Positions 12,301 to 26,504 of a stretch of 64,000 nt of DNA are shown one piece after another (the first letter of the stretch is position 1; each line of letters begins with the position of its first letter). The stretch spans positions 68,876,001 through 68,940,000 of the forward strand of contig NC_080586.1 of NCBI RefSeq assembly GCF_029962835.1, given 5' to 3'. The notes beneath the pieces were generated by a model, which had not been told where the DNA came from, did not search any database, and was given only the letters and a program-made list of their open reading frames with translations. The position numbers and the translations under genes are program-made. This DNA is from Magnolia sinica (Eukaryota > Streptophyta > Magnoliopsida > Magnoliales > Magnoliaceae).

Positions 12301-12753
12301 GCTACGGATATTGACCGTTGCCACTAGTCAGACAGGTGTAGCCTTTTTAATTCTGGCATATTGCTATGGACTTTCAGCTACAAATAATATCCGTAGCTGT
12401 TTGAAGTTTTTTCTACAGATATAATTGCTATGGATTATATCTGTAGCTATTTAACATATAGCTACGGATTAAATTCGTAGCCAATAATCAGACAGGTATA
12501 GCCTTTTAAATTATGGCCTATTGCTACGGACTTTCAACTACAAATAATATTCGTAGCTGTTTAAGTTTTTTGCTACAGATATAATTGCTACGGATTTAAT
12601 CCGTAGCCATTGACCTATAGCTACGGATTTAATCCGTAGCTATAGGTTCCTACGACAACGGTCGTGTTACGGACTAGCTACGGACTGAATCCGTAGCCAT
12701 AGGTCTATGGCTACGGATTTAATCCGTAGCCTTTGCCCCTTTTTTTGGTAGTG
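12301..12753 (-). repeat. CACTA subterminal palindromes and terminal inverted repeat
   Basis: About ten copies of gctacgga...tccgtagc occur in both orientations; several form perfect palindromes (gctacggatttaatccgtagc). They run right up to the terminus ttttttggtagtg at 12741-12753. In En/Spm elements such subterminal repeats bind the TnpA-type protein; here the binding role is inferred from family knowledge. The three bases after the end (acc) belong to the interrupted LTR and may be one copy of the 3-bp duplication. Confidence 0.85.
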
Positions 12754-13922
12754 ACCTGATGCCGTTCCGTCACGTACTTGCCTGGACTCTTGTGGTCTAA
12801 TTTACGGGCTAACCAACCTTGTTTGTTAACCCTGTTTGCTCACCTATGTATGAAACTTGATCCATCCTACAACCGTTGTAGCCCATCAATAACCCACATG
12901 AAACTGGTCTACAGCCTCGTGAGTTAGGCATGGTGGAATGGGACACTGTGTCCGAGCTGTCGGCCTATGCTGGGGTACCGCGCCTCCCCGTAGTGACCGT
13001 GAGCGATCCCTTTCTCTCGGCACTCCTCATGTGCTTGAAGTCGAGGATGAGGAACTCAACGAGATTACGGACCGCGGGGTCTCGGCCTCAAGTGTTGGGG
13101 GGTCTTGGCCTCGCAACCAGTTTAGGGCATTGATACATGGGGTGTACTAGATTCTAGAACCTGCTGGATGAATGGACTTAACTAACAATTCGACTAACAC
13201 GTTTGCATCGTATCGTATCGCATCGCATTAGTTAGGGTGGCGATTCGACAGTCGAGGTCGCTCTGAGGGAGTGTTGTCATACGCGATCGTTAAATGGAGT
13301 CACTCGAGGGAGTGTTGTGGAGAGGACACTCATCATATCATTTATTATGCATATGCATTAATAAGATTAGCTAGGTGTTTATGATTGACTGTTTTTCATT
13401 AAGTTCATATTATAATTGATGCCTGTTATAACTTGAGACTAATAGCACCCACTGAGTTGATCACTCCCTCCCACTCTGGGACGGTGTTTTAAAACACCAA
13501 CCAGACCCATTCACAGATACAGGTAACTCAGGGCTGGAGGAGCCTGGCGAGGCGAGCTTCGAGGAGGAGGACTAGCTGTCTTACTTCCAGTTGATGGATG
13601 GTTCTCCGCTAGCTTGAGTGGCGGGATTGGATCGCTAAGCAGGGGGCTCAGTTCTATTCTTTTTGGGGCTCACTATTCTTTTTTTGTGATTTTGTTGGGT
13701 GGCGCCATGTGCGACCTTTTTATTCTTTTGGACATGTATATAGATATATGTTTGATCTCTTTCATTTCAGTAGACTTGTGTGATTATGTTTCATGTTCCA
13801 GAAAATTTCAGGCTATGCAACTAAACCGGATTAAATGCACATTAATGAAAATCGATTATAAGTGACTCTCGGGAACTCGGGAGTTGAGCGTATGCGCGAC
13901 CCCCGATTTTCAGGGCGCTACA
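12754..13922 (-). mobile_element. 5' part of a gypsy-type LTR, minus orientation, interrupted by CACTA
   Basis: Read on the minus strand this begins TGTAGCGCCCTGAAAATCGGG at 13922 and aligns by eye, end to end, with about 27488-28640 on the plus strand. Shared landmarks include cccgagttcccgggagt, the phrase around gtgttttaaaacacc, gaatgggacactgtgtccgagct, and cgcctggactc. The LTR is cut at 12754 where the CACTA end begins; its 3' part should lie beyond the window's left edge. Open frames at 12930-13150 are conserved non-coding LTR sequence. Confidence 0.8.
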
Positions 13923-15249
13923 TTTTGGTGGTTGATCAATGGTGGAAAAGGCCTAAATTTGAAATTTCACTTTTTGTACCAAAGGGAAGGAATTGGCTTC
14001 AACATTCAATGGTGTAGGATCATATATCGGGGTCTAAATTTTGTATAAACTTATAGTTATATGAGACCAAAGTGTAATCCAAATTTGAGTTACGATGGAC
14101 GGTAGGAAGTAGTTAAATCGGAATATCCAAATTTATAAGGAGTTGGTAGGCCTCGAAAGGATAACTTCGTGACTAAGGAAAAGCCTACCAAAGTGGGATC
14201 TTCATATTTCACACTTGGTCCATATTATGGACAATTCAAGTTGTTCATATGAAGGAAATATCCCACTTCGACTACCCACAAGGTTTCTTCACTCGATAGA
14301 CACCAAAATCAACTGTTAAGGGGCTGATTTGTCAATTGGGTCACTTTTACAATGATATAAGGGCTGAAATTTGACATGTATGGTTAATTTATGATACATA
14401 GGTATGGTATAAAATTTTATATCAAACTAATCGTGAGAATTATGTGATCTAGAATTCAAGGGTCTAGGTTAATAGCATTTTCGTAATTATTGCTGATAAG
14501 AGAGTTTTGAAAAATCTAATGGTTCTACATGGTTATGGACACATTTCTAAGTAATTCTTACAAAAGAACTCATGTCTGAATCATTATGAATAAAGAATTA
14601 TTCACCAAATTAACTAAGGGAACATACATATATCAACTAACATAATGGATGGTCAGATGACATATTAAAAATAGAAAAACTTGATGGTTAGTACTCTGAT
14701 CATGTATGTGAGTACGTGTACGATCAATTTTATAAACGGATGATCATAAGTAGATTTTTAGAGTGATCAAGAGGCGGAACATGTATACCGTTAGATTCAA
14801 GTGACTTGTTCACATGTGTCAGTTTCTCATATTGTAGTTTTGATGGCGGATTAAGCATATTAATAGGTGGTGAACAAGATGAACGATCAAAATCTCAATT
14901 TGATATGTGTACGAGTAGATGTAGATATCTAGTTAGTTTCTATGATCAGGTGGTCCAAACTCAAAGTAGACGGTCAGATATCTTTACCTATTGGTGGATA
15001 GTTGACTGAACGGTTATGATGGACAAGTGGAAATACTTGGACATATGATGATCTTGTCTTAAGATCAATGGTCGGATGAAGTGATCTATGGATGAAGATC
15101 ATTCTCAATGGTCAGATTCATGTTGGAAAATAGATGCAAGGTTAGGATTGGCTAAATCGGTATCGTATACATGTATATATTAAGTTAAATTTTATGGTAA
15201 CACTCGAAAACTTTCAATACTCGGGTATTGAAAAGTTCGGGGTGTTATA
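13923..15249 (-). mobile_element. Probable second LTR or LTR fragment, minus orientation
   Basis: The right edge is a palindrome (taacactcgaaaactttc...gaaaagttcggggtgtta, 15198-15247) of the kind that opens many plant gypsy LTRs (TGTAACACCCC...). It abuts the interior of a copia integrase, so something inserted or recombined there. The left edge at 13922/13923 has no recognisable LTR terminus. No coding region is seen. An alternative is unrelated intergenic DNA with only the last 50 bp from an element. Confidence 0.4.
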
Positions 15250-16833
15250 CTGTATCCCATCACTCCATTACCATAGCTCACAAAAGTATACTTCTTTGCC
15301 ATTTGGTCTAGCTTATATATCTTTACTGACGGTACATGAGAGTAAGCATCGCAACCAAAAACCAGTAATTGTGAGTAGTCGACATCATGACCACTCCACA
15401 CTTCTTCTGGAATCTTACAGTCTATTGGCGTAGACGTGAATCAATTCACAAGGTACAAGTTGTGTTAACGACATCAATCCATAGCTCCTTGGCCAATCCA
15501 ATATTACTCAACATGCATTGGGCTCTCTTCAAGAGAGACTGATTCATTTGTTCAGCTACATTATTCTGTTTTGGTGTGTGCCTCGCTATATTATGTCTTA
15601 TAATTTCCCCAGCTTTACAAACCTAGTTGAATTCCTTTGAAGTGAATTCACCTCTATTGTTTGTCCTCAGAACCTTTAGTTTCTACCCTGTCTGTTTTTT
15701 AAACATTGCCTTCAACACTTTGAATGTGGCGAATACATCGGATTTAATTTTCAGAAAATAAACTCATACTTCCTGTAGTAGTCATCTATGAATGAGACAA
15801 AAATGATATTTGTAAGGGTGTACTAGAGTATGTCCATAAATACCGAACCAATACGAACAACCTTACAAGCAATATCATTATCCATAAATACTTGTCCACC
15901 ATCACACTCGCTAAAAAGTCATGTGGTATGAGGCTCCCATATCCAAAACTCATTCGTTGATGAGATATCCAGATTTGGATGCGGTTAGAACATCACCACT
16001 ATTAACTTCCTCAATGGATTCGTGTTGGCTTCTTTCAGTGTATCATCAAACTTCTCTCCCTTCTATGCCTTAGGATTCGGACAATCCTTCTTCATGTGTC
16101 ATGTTATCTTATAATTCCAGCACTTCACATTACCTTTCCATTTCGATTTGGATCGCGATCGAAAATTACTGCTCCCGTTCAGAATTCCTTCCCTTGACAA
16201 CTAACGCATATGTAGAGGTACCCTCGCCCCTGTCTTTCTCTCCCAACTGCTTTTCATAAAGGGCTGAGATGATAGTCTCAATATTGATGATATCCCTACC
16301 ATGAATAAGCATATTTACCAGATTCTAGAAAGCTGATGGAACAGATTCAAAAGAATTAAGACTTAATCTTCCTCTTCAATCTTAACATCCCAATTCATCA
16401 GTTTATACAGCAATTCGCTAAAAATGCTTGTGTTCATTGATATTAGACCACTTTGTCATCTTAAGATACAGACAATTGTCCAGGTATTTTTTTTTTCTTG
16501 TGCAGACTATTTAATTTTATCAATATCCCTGCGGCAGTCTTTTAATTCAGGACATTATAGAGAACGTTGTCCGCTAGAAACAATTGGATCTAGGTTGTAG
16601 CCTGCTCATCAAGTTCATCCCACTCTTCATCACTCATAGATGTATGACGCTTTCCCTTACTAAGGAGAACGTGTTGTAATCTTTGTTGAACTAAAAGGCT
16701 TCTCATCTTAACCTTTCATAGTTTAAACTTATTTCTACCAATGAACTTTTTCATTTCGTACTTCACGTTGGACCATTTCGTTGACATGTTTCAAATCAGA
16801 ACTCAAAACCCTAACGCTGGCCTTGATACCACT
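15250..16833 (-). pseudogene. Truncated copia retrotransposon gag-pol (minus)
   Basis: Reading the minus strand from 16833: a primer-binding site of the TGGTATCA type follows the LTR at about 16833-16821. A broken Gag follows (MSDEEWDELDEQ readable near 16640), then a degenerate zinc-knuckle area near 16110. Next is integrase core sequence (about 15760-15450) containing HTPKQNNVAEQMNQSLLKRA, and DYSQLLVFGCDAYSHVP at about 15380-15330. Several stops and shifts break it. The coding region stops abruptly at 15250, shortly after the integrase core; reverse transcriptase, RNase H and the 3' LTR are missing. Confidence 0.8.
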
Positions 16834-17390
16834 TGTTGGGGATTGAGCGAAAGCAAACCTGAATTCAATCAAACAAGATAGAATCAAACACAAACAAAAG
16901 CTACAAAGAACACACAAATTTTGTAGAAAAATCCTTACGAAAAAAAAAAAAAAAACCATGGCACAAAGCGACAAGCTATCTACTATGAAATGATATTACA
17001 AGAGATGTATAGACTTACCAATCCGAATAACCCCAAAATCTTTTCTCAAAACCCTAGCTTTGCTCTAGAACACCTTAGGAATGTCTTCACATTCACTTCC
17101 CATACCTTAATCCCAATTACACTTGATATATATTATCACAACCAGAATTAAAAACAAATCGCGCACTTATGCAATTCCGCATGCACCATTGAAGGGACCT
17201 TTTATGGCATTGACAACCATTGAAGACCAGTTGATGACATCAAAGACATCTTTGACGACATCGAATAGTAAATCCAAAACTGTCCAACGATCAACTGGAA
17301 TTTTTTTGGATTTTCTTGATGGCATCAAGTGGTCAATCGATAGCATTAACAGGCCCTTGATGTCAGTCAAATTGAAGGCATCTAACAACA
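16834..17390 (-). mobile_element. 5' LTR of the truncated copia element
   Basis: It is bounded by TGTTG...CAACA, as in copia LTRs: tgttgggga at 16834 next to the primer-binding site, and tctaacaaca ending at 17390. Landmarks are shared with the LTRs at 40328-40924 and 43512-44082 (aacacacaaatttt-like, catggcacaaagcgacaa, acttaccaatccgaa). An A-run of 16 lies at about 16940. It is a relative, not a close copy, of that second family. Confidence 0.75.
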
Positions 17391-17500
17391 CCCTCGACCT
17401 GACTTGACTTGACTTCCAACTGAAGTTGCCCAACCTAAATTCCTTTGTGCTTAATTACCTAACCCAACCTGACCTAGCCAAATACATGTAACCACTCCCA

Positions 17501-17680
17501 ACCCAACTTAACCATGTCAAATTTTCTCAACCCGAACATAACCTGATTTCAAATTGCGACCCAACTTAACCCATGTCAAATTTTCTCAACCCGAACATAA
17601 CCTGATTTCAAATTGCGACCCAACTTAACCCATGTCAAATTTTCTCAACCCGAACATAACCTGATTTCAAATTGCACAAG
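17501..17680. repeat. 59-bp tandem repeat, three copies
   Basis: The marker catgtcaaattttctcaacc occurs at 17513, 17572 and 17631, spacing exactly 59. Copies 2 and 3 are nearly identical, so the array is young. It is flanked on both sides by diverged sequence of the same flavour (acccaacttaacc). Confidence 0.9.
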
Positions 17681-18052
17681 CCGGGTTGATTGGGTTCAGG
17701 TCGACCGAACCCAAGCTGCAGCTCTATGTACACAATGCACGTTGGTTCTACTCCTATAGTCAATAGAGCCGGTATCCCCTAGCCATTAGGCCGCACGATT
17801 TGACCCCACAGGCATGCATGACTCCTAGCATACATGAAACCCCAAGTTCTCAAAATCATGGGACCCCATATCAAAACACATTGATCAGGCGATCTTAACT
17901 GTCTAATTTTACTAATAAATAAGTTTGGACCACTAACCATTTTTTTATTTTAAGCATCTGTATCTCCACCAATTGGATAGTTTGGATCACTCAATTGGAG
18001 TGATTCTCTTTCTATTCTCCACCTACTATGGGACCCAAATTTTAGGTGGTTT

Positions 18053-18098
<46 letters not shown>

Positions 18099-18468
18099 AT
18101 AAGTTAGGTAGAGTAGTATGCAATTAAAGTGGATGCATGAAATTGGAATGATTGGAATGATGTACATATATTGATGGTTGCCACACTTGTCAAGTAAGAC
18201 TAGATGATTGAGGATGAATGGTACGGATGGCATGGCATGACAGGACATGGCCCACCATTGATTGAGTTTGGATTTTACAGTAGATTCCTATGGTCCAATT
18301 CCAACCACATTTCTATATCGAGTACCACCAAGTGTTACACACCAAACAAGCTTCTCCCAGGTCTATAGCTTGAAGGAGTGGGCCCCACCATTCTTGGGGA
18401 CTATGGAATACTCATTTTGATGATTGGGACACAATCTTCTTCCTTTCTTTATCCACAGGACTCAGCTA
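17681..18468. other. Intergenic stretch with a GA microsatellite
   Basis: I see no gene or element end here. A (GA)n tract occupies about 18059-18094. Confidence 0.7.
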
Positions 18469-18862
18469 GAGACAGACGGTCCTGTCAGGGGATCCGTTGA
18501 GAACCACTATGGTGATGTGTTTTATCCACCTTGTCTATCCATTTTTAGAGATTATTTTAGAGCTAAAAAAGGAGGTAGTTATCATTAAAAACTGATATTT
18601 ATGTTTTCCTCAACCTTTGATATTTATGTTTTCCTCAACCTTATTAACAGATTGGATGGAAAATAAACATCATGTTGGAACTTAGGAAGGTTTTAATGTT
18701 TGGCATAATTGTCACCACTGCTTCCTGTGGTGTGGTTCATGTGAGCCTTTGATCAACCTTATTTTTGGGTCCATATTCCAAAATGACCTTTGAAAATGGA
18801 GGAACGGTATGGATAAAACACATACATCATGGTGCTCCTAGTAAAGCCTCTGTCAGGACCGT
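18469..18862. mobile_element. Foldback MITE, agacggtcctgtcag family
   Basis: The left arm begins gagacagacggtcctgtcagg (18470) and the right arm ends tgtcaggaccgt (18862). Inside, tgtgttttatccaccttgtct is inverted as ggtatggataaaacacatac, so the halves mirror each other. A 25-bp tandem duplication (tgatatttatgttttcctc) sits at about 18593-18643. The same termini, with a longer match, occur at 50593-51074. Confidence 0.7.
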
Positions 18863-18879
18863 GGGGTCTAATTTGTACA

Positions 18880-21010
18880 CGCGCAGGAGGCGGATTGGGT
18901 ACTACCCATTCTATTCCAAGCTAGCTATGAGTGGCTGATGTATGACTTTTATCCACACCGTTCATCCTAAGTTAGCATATCATTTTAGGTTAGGAGCCCA
19001 AAAATGAGGCAGAGCCAAGGCTCAAGTGGACGACATGACCGTAAGAAATTAATGGTAGTAATAATGCCCCAGTTAATTTGGAAATCGGATTGGGTACTGA
19101 GTTACTCAGGTGCGCTCTTATTTTACTTAGTAAACTCTATTAGGCCCACCGTGAGTGTATGTGGTTTATCCGTACCGTCCATCCATTTTCCCAGCTCATT
19201 TAAGAGGTTGAGACCAAAATTGAATCATATCCAAAGCAGAAGTCGATCATACCACAGGAAACAGTGGGAATAATGATTTCTACCGTTGAAACCTTGCTAG
19301 GCCCCACAGTGATGTTTATTTGTCATCCAACCTATTTATAAGATCACAAAAACATGGATGAAAGGAAAACACAAATATAACCTTGATCCAAAACTTCTGT
19401 GGCCCTCAAGATTTTTTTCAACGGTAGATGTTCAATTCACACTATTTCCAATGGTGTGGTCCATTTGAGCTTTAGATATGCTTTGTTTCTGGGCTCAGGC
19501 TCTAAAATTATCTGGTAAAATGGATGAAAGGAGTGGATAAAATATATAAATCATGGTGGACCCCACAGAATTTACTCAATGGTTGGCCTTTAAAAATCAC
19601 TATGTGGTACACCTGAGCCTTGGACCTGCCTCATTGTTGAACTTATAACCTAATCATATGGAAAAATGGATGGAACGTGTGATAAAAACCCATGCACCAC
19701 GTTGGGGGCACCCAAACTGCCTCCACACCACAAACTTTCAGCGATGGGGAGTTAGGTGGGGCCCACTGTGATGTTTGTGAGAAATCCACCAAAATCATGA
19801 TAGGACATGGCCTAAAAAATGTCGCAAATCAAAACTCATGTGACGCTTGACTGAAGATTGAACTTGTACGGTTAAAACATTTGTAGGGCCACAAATGTTT
19901 TGGAATGGGCTAATTTTTGTGTTTTTAGGTCATTCTTTCAGTTCATTCCAGTAGGAATGACCTTATAAACAGCATGGATGGCATATAAACATCATGGTGG
20001 ACCAGGGAGGTTTCAACCGTAGGCATTTATCCACCCATGTTTTCCTGTCATGTGGCCCATTTGAGTATTGGATTTGCATCATTTTTGGTCCCATATGCTA
20101 GCATGATTTGGAAAAATGGATGGATGGAGTGGATTTCCATCAAACATCTCGGTGAGCCCCATTTAGCTTCCTGTGAAAAGTTCCTATGATGAGAAGCTAG
20201 GTGGGGCCTCGTGATGTTGGTGAGAAATCTAGTGAATCCAAAACTTAAATGGACGGCATGAGAGGAAACAATGTGGATTGAATGATCACGGTTGAAACAT
20301 TCATATGGCCACTAAAGTTTTGTCGAGGCGTAGTCTCTCTCTTTTTTTTACAGTCATTTCCAGCGGACTAACCAAATAAACAGTTTAGATGACATCTAAA
20401 CATTAAGGTAGACCACGAAGGCTTTAACTTGAGCATTTTTTTTCCCACTTTTCCCTAATATGTGGCCCACTCAAATTTTGAATCTATCTTATTTTTGGTC
20501 TCTCATCTTAAAACGGTCTCACAAAATGAATCAATGAAGTAGATTTTCTCACAAACATGATAGAGGCCCTCCTAGCTTCCCAATGCATGAACTTCCTGCA
20601 AAAGTGTTGAAGGGAGTCTACATTAGCAATGCTCTATCACAAATGGGACACGGGATTCTTTCAAAAGGATTTTCTATAATGTTTCAAAAGTTAGGTGAAA
20701 CATGCCACGTGATGTTTGTTAGAAATCCATCTTATTCCATCATTTTTACGAGTTCAATTTTCAGACATGCGGCGAAGAAAAAAAAAGAAAAAAAGATAGA
20801 TTTAAAATTCAAGGATATGAGGAGAGAAATTAGATTTTTAAAAAATACCCACCATTGGAACTTTTTTAGACTCCACCTTGATGTTTATATGCCCTCCCAA
20901 TCATTTACAACGTTAATTCCACCGGAATAAAAAGCTTAACCTAATGTTTAGCCATGCAAATGTTTCAACTATGGTCGTTTACTCCACACCGTTTCCTCTC
21001 TTAAGTTCTA
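18880..21010. repeat. Cluster of diverged foldback MITE copies
   Basis: At least four mirror-image blocks share the core phrases 'ggcccacYgtgatgtttgtgagaaatcca' and 'tccatccatttt' with their inversions. Approximate limits are 18885-19080 (half only), 19080-19575 (ends of gtactgagttactcag type), 19741-20180 and 20199-20590, with another half to about 21000. Element ends are blurred and I could not assign target duplications. Open frames such as 20583-20930 run through repeat sequence and are not supported as genes. Confidence 0.6.
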
Positions 21011-21221
21011 CATCCGCCTTATTTTCTGCAGTATGTCATTAAGATTAAGATAAGCACAAAAACGTACGGACAAGGTGAATTTTTCACAAAGGTAGCGGCC
21101 CCCACCGTGGGAACTCCCCGCAGGAAATCTGCGCCCTCATAGATAGCCAAAAAGGTGAAAATAAAATGAGACGTGGCACTTGTACGCATGTCCCAGACCG
21201 GAGACAACGGCTGTCATGGTC

Positions 21222-21751
21222 GGAACGCGGATTTACTGCGAAAGCCTTTGCTGAAAGTTCCTGCGTAAGGATTCTGAGTGGGGCCCACTGTTATGTTTGT
21301 GAGAAATCCAACCCTTCCATCCGTTTTCCGAGCTTGTTTAGGACATTCAACTAAAGCTTCATGGAGGATCTAAAGCTTAAATGGGCCATACGAGATGAAA
21401 TAGTGGGAAAGGAATGCCTACGGTTGAAACCTTCCACCTTGTTGTTTATATTCCATCCAAACCATGTATAAGGTCATTTTTACTGAGATGAAGTGACAGC
21501 ACTAAAAAATTAAACTGATACAAAACTTTTGTGGCCATATAAATGTTTCAACAGTGATCACTAGATTCCCACTGTTTCCTCTCGTGTGGCTCATTTAAGT
21601 TTTGGATACATCTTATTTTTCATCGCATGTACTAAAATGAGCTATAAAAACGGATGGACGGAGTGACTTTTTCTAAAACATTGCAGTAGGCCCACACAGA
21701 ATCCTTGCACACGGACTCATTGGGAAAGGCTTTAGCAAGAAATCCGCGTCC
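21222..21751. mobile_element. Foldback MITE, ggacgcggattt family
   Basis: The left end ggaacgcggatttactgcg mirrors the right end aagaaatccgcgtcc. The second-level landmarks cagaatccttgc / aaggattctgagtggg and the core gtttgtgagaaatcca are also inverted across the centre. Flanking 9-mers (gtcatggtc and gtggtagcc) agree at only about 5 of 9 positions, so its duplication has decayed or the ends are off by a few bases. Confidence 0.75.
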
Positions 21752-21978
21752 GTGGTAGCCTCGAGGGTCAACAATCTTATCTTCACGTTTTCCAGTCCCG
21801 TGTCTACTTGATCTTTATTCCTTGTCCACTCAGACCGTGGGTCGTGGGGTCACCAAAAGTACAAATGGACGGTAACGAGGACTTAGCCAAATGTCCACAT
21901 TTAACACAGACACTGGGTCCCACCTCATGACTTGATTGACCTGACTTTTGGGCATTTGTGCTTACTGGGTATTCACAC

Positions 21979-23082
21979 GGACGCGGATTTCATGCGGAAG
22001 CCTTTTGCAGGAGGTTCCTTTGCAAGGATGCTGGGTGGGACCCACCGCTATGTTTGTAAGAAATTCACTCTGTCCATCCGTTTTGCAAGCTCGTCTCATG
22101 ACATGAGACCAAAAATAAAGAGGAATCAAAACTCAAATGGGTCGCACCGGAAGGGAAAAGAAAATTGGGGAAAGAAATTCCTTCCGTTGAATTCTTTCTG
22201 GGCTTCACCTTGATGTTTATATGTCATCCAAACCACCTATAAGGTTAATCCCACTTGGATGAAGTGAGAACAACAAAAACTTAGGCCACCACAAAACTTT
22301 TGTGACCATATGAATGTTTCAATGGTAATCACTAAATTCTCACTATTTTCTCTCATGTGGCTCATTTAAGTTTTAAATACACCTTATTTCCTGTGGCATG
22401 TCCTGAAATGAGCTCTAAAAATGAATGGAAGGAGTGGCTTTCTCACAAACATCTCAATGACCCTACCAACAATCTTTGCGCAGAAAACTTCCTGCGAAAG
22501 CCTTTGGCAGCTTCATGCGCAATGATGCTAGGTGGGACCACTGCTATGTTGGCCAGAAATTCACTCCATCCATCCGTTTTGTGCAAGGACATTGGGTGGA
22601 CCCACGGCCATGTTTGTGAGAAATGCAGTACGTCCATCCATTTTGCCAGCTCATGCTCATTTAATGACATGTGAAAAAACTACAGGAGGATATAAAACTA
22701 AGTGGGTCGCGTGAGAGGGGAAATTGGGTAAAGAATTTTCTAGTGTTGATAACTTTCTAGGCTCTGCCTTGATGATTATATGTCATCCAGACCCTTATAA
22801 GGTTAATCCCACTTGGATGAAGCGAAAACACAACAAATTTAGGCTGACACAGAACTTTTATGGCTAGTAGAATGTTTGAACGGTGCTAGCTGAAAACCCA
22901 CTGTTTCCTCTCGTGCGACCCACTTGAGTTTTGAATCCTCCCCATTTTTTGTTACATGTCATGAAATGAGCTCAAAAAACGGATGGACGGAGTGGATTTC
23001 TCACAAACATAGAGGTGGGTCCCACCCAGCATCCTTGCGCAGGAACTTCCTGCGAAAGGGTTTCGCAGGATATTCGCGTCCG
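21979..23082. mobile_element. Composite foldback MITE with perfect 9-bp target duplication
   Basis: TATTCACAC is present at 21970-21978 and again at 23083-23091. The ends GGACGCGGATTTCATGCGG and (inverted) ...GGATATTCGCGTCC form the terminal repeats. The 1104-bp body holds two mirror-image units back to back (about 21979-22520 and 22520-23082), joined at gcatgcgcaa-type terminal sequence. It is therefore a dimer mobilised as one unit, or one copy inserted at the end of another. A 9-bp duplication is characteristic of the Mutator superfamily. Confidence 0.88.
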
Positions 23083-23112
23083 TATTCACACGTGTGTGGT
23101 ATTGAAAAAAGC

Positions 23113-23643
23113 GGAAACGGATTGGCTACTCCCCTGACACCGGCCAATGGCTGGTGGTCGGTGCTATGTGAGCCCCACCATGATGTATGTGTTTCATCCA
23201 TGCTGTCCATATATTTTTACAGATCATTTTAAAGTATGAGACCAAAAACGAGGTATATCACAATCTTAATTGGACCACGTTACAGGAAACAGTATTGAAA
23301 GAGCATTGACCATTAAAAAATATTTTGGGGCTATAAAAGTTTTGGGTCAAGCTAATTTTTGTTTTTTCCCTTCATCTGGGCCTTTATGACCTAATCAACA
23401 TATTGGACGTCAAATAAAAAGTACAGTGGGCCTTAGGATGATTTTGATGGTGGATATCCAATCACTAATGTTTTCATATGGTGTGGTCCAACTGAGATTT
23501 ATATACATCTCATTTTTGGGATCAAGCCACAAAATGATATGTAAAAATAGATGAACGGAATGGATGAAACACATACATCATTATGGGCCCCATAGAGCAC
23601 CGACCACCAGTGGCTGGTGTAAGGGGAGTAACCAATCCGTTCC
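23113..23643. mobile_element. Foldback MITE, ggaaacggattggctactcc family
   Basis: The left end ggaaacggattggctactcc mirrors the right end ggagtaaccaatccgttcc; within it, ctggtggtcggtgct mirrors agcaccgaccaccag. The flanking 9-mers gaaaaaagc (23104-23112) and caaaaaagc (23644-23652) match 8 of 9. The interior carries the same core as the other foldback elements. The body is about 531 bp. Confidence 0.87.
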
Positions 23644-23677
23644 CAAAAAAGCTAATGAAACAATTCAAAGCATTCAA

Positions 23678-24263
23678 GGGCCTGTTTGGCCAGCTGGATT
23701 AGATAGGCTTAGGTGGGATAGAATTGCATCCGGTACTATGCCAATTGGGAAGAGTGGAAAAGCTTCGAAGTGGGTTCCATGGAATCGTATGGGGTTCGTA
23801 CCAATTTCACTCAATGGTAGCAAGTTGTGTAGGTACTACCATGATGTGTGGGCTATATCCACAATGTTCACCCATTTTTTGAGGTCATTTTAGAGCATGG
23901 GCCAAAAATCTAAGTAGATCTAAGCTCAAGTGGACCCCACCATAGAAAGCAACGGGGATTGAATACTTATAGTTGAAAATTTCTTTGGAGCCACATAAGT
24001 TTTGAATCTGCTCATTTTTAGGCCCATGCTATAAAATGAGGTTACAAAACAATTGAACAATTTAGATACATCACATGTATGTTATTCTCAATAGTTCCAA
24101 ATGATGGTGGGTATATCCTTTCAATGTATCACTTTATTACAAACAAAGCAGAGAATCAAGCTTTTCCCATTATAAACAGGAACAATCCCTGCCATGGAAA
24201 TAATTATGTTTTTTGAATCTCATCCCTCCTAACCCTTTGGAATGCAACTGGCCAAACAGGCCC
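23678..24263. mobile_element. MITE with gggcctgtttggccag ends
   Basis: The 17-bp ends gggcctgtttggccagc and (inverted) ctggccaaacaggccc define a 586-bp element. Such ends are typical of PIF/Harbinger or hAT MITEs. The flanking bases (tcaa and taaa) allow a decayed TWA duplication. Its centre contains a smaller mirror-image block related to the neighbouring foldback family (ctaccatgatgtgtgggc), suggesting capture or nested insertion. Confidence 0.7.
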
Positions 24264-24280
24264 TAAAATTCTTTGCCAGG

Positions 24281-26005
<1,725 letters not shown>

Positions 26006-26299
26006 GGGAGAGCGGATTAGGTGTGACCCCGGCCTCACCCAAAACGGTGCAGCCCTTACCGTGGGGTTACCGTGGGGCCTACCTTGATTTATATATTATG
26101 TATCCAATCCGTCCATCCTTTTTTTTCATAACATTTTATGAACCATGCGAAAAATGAAACAGATTAAATTATCAGGTGGACCATAACATAAGAAATAGAG
26201 ATGATTGACCGTCCTACCATTAAACACTTCTTAGGGAGCACCTAAATATTTCGGTAGCGTTTATTTACCATCCAATCTGTTGATAATGTTACATAATCC

Positions 26300-26386
<87 letters not shown>

Positions 26387-26388
<2 letters not shown>

Positions 26389-26423
26389 AAACGCTCACCT
26401 GCGAACCAGCTCGTATGTACCAC

Positions 26424-26504
<81 letters not shown>

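Larger units (their letters stand above)
1..12753 (+). mobile_element. 3' part of a large CACTA (En/Spm) transposon
   Basis: The right end at 12740-12753 reads, on the minus strand, CACTACCAAAAAAAGGGG, the diagnostic CACTA terminus. It is preceded by about ten subterminal palindromic copies of GCTACGGAT/ATCCGTAGC. The left end lies outside the window, but a decayed Transposase_24-type ORF in the same orientation sits at 34-1620, where a CACTA accessory protein would be. Sequence right of 12753 (acctgatgccgttccg) matches the interior of the LTR seen again at 27488-30465, so the element inserted into that LTR. That one element spans the whole interval is inference. The 9-kb telomere-like array inside it could have expanded there or come in separately. 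Confidence 0.6.

Noticed and set aside
12930..13150. Open frames that have relatives at 28244-28461
   Set aside because: The similarity is at DNA level along the whole LTR, and both regions lie inside LTRs, so there is no sign of a conserved protein.
20583..20930. A 115-codon open frame as a host gene
   Set aside because: It crosses diverged foldback MITE sequence and contains a lysine-rich run from an A-tract; no domain was recognised.
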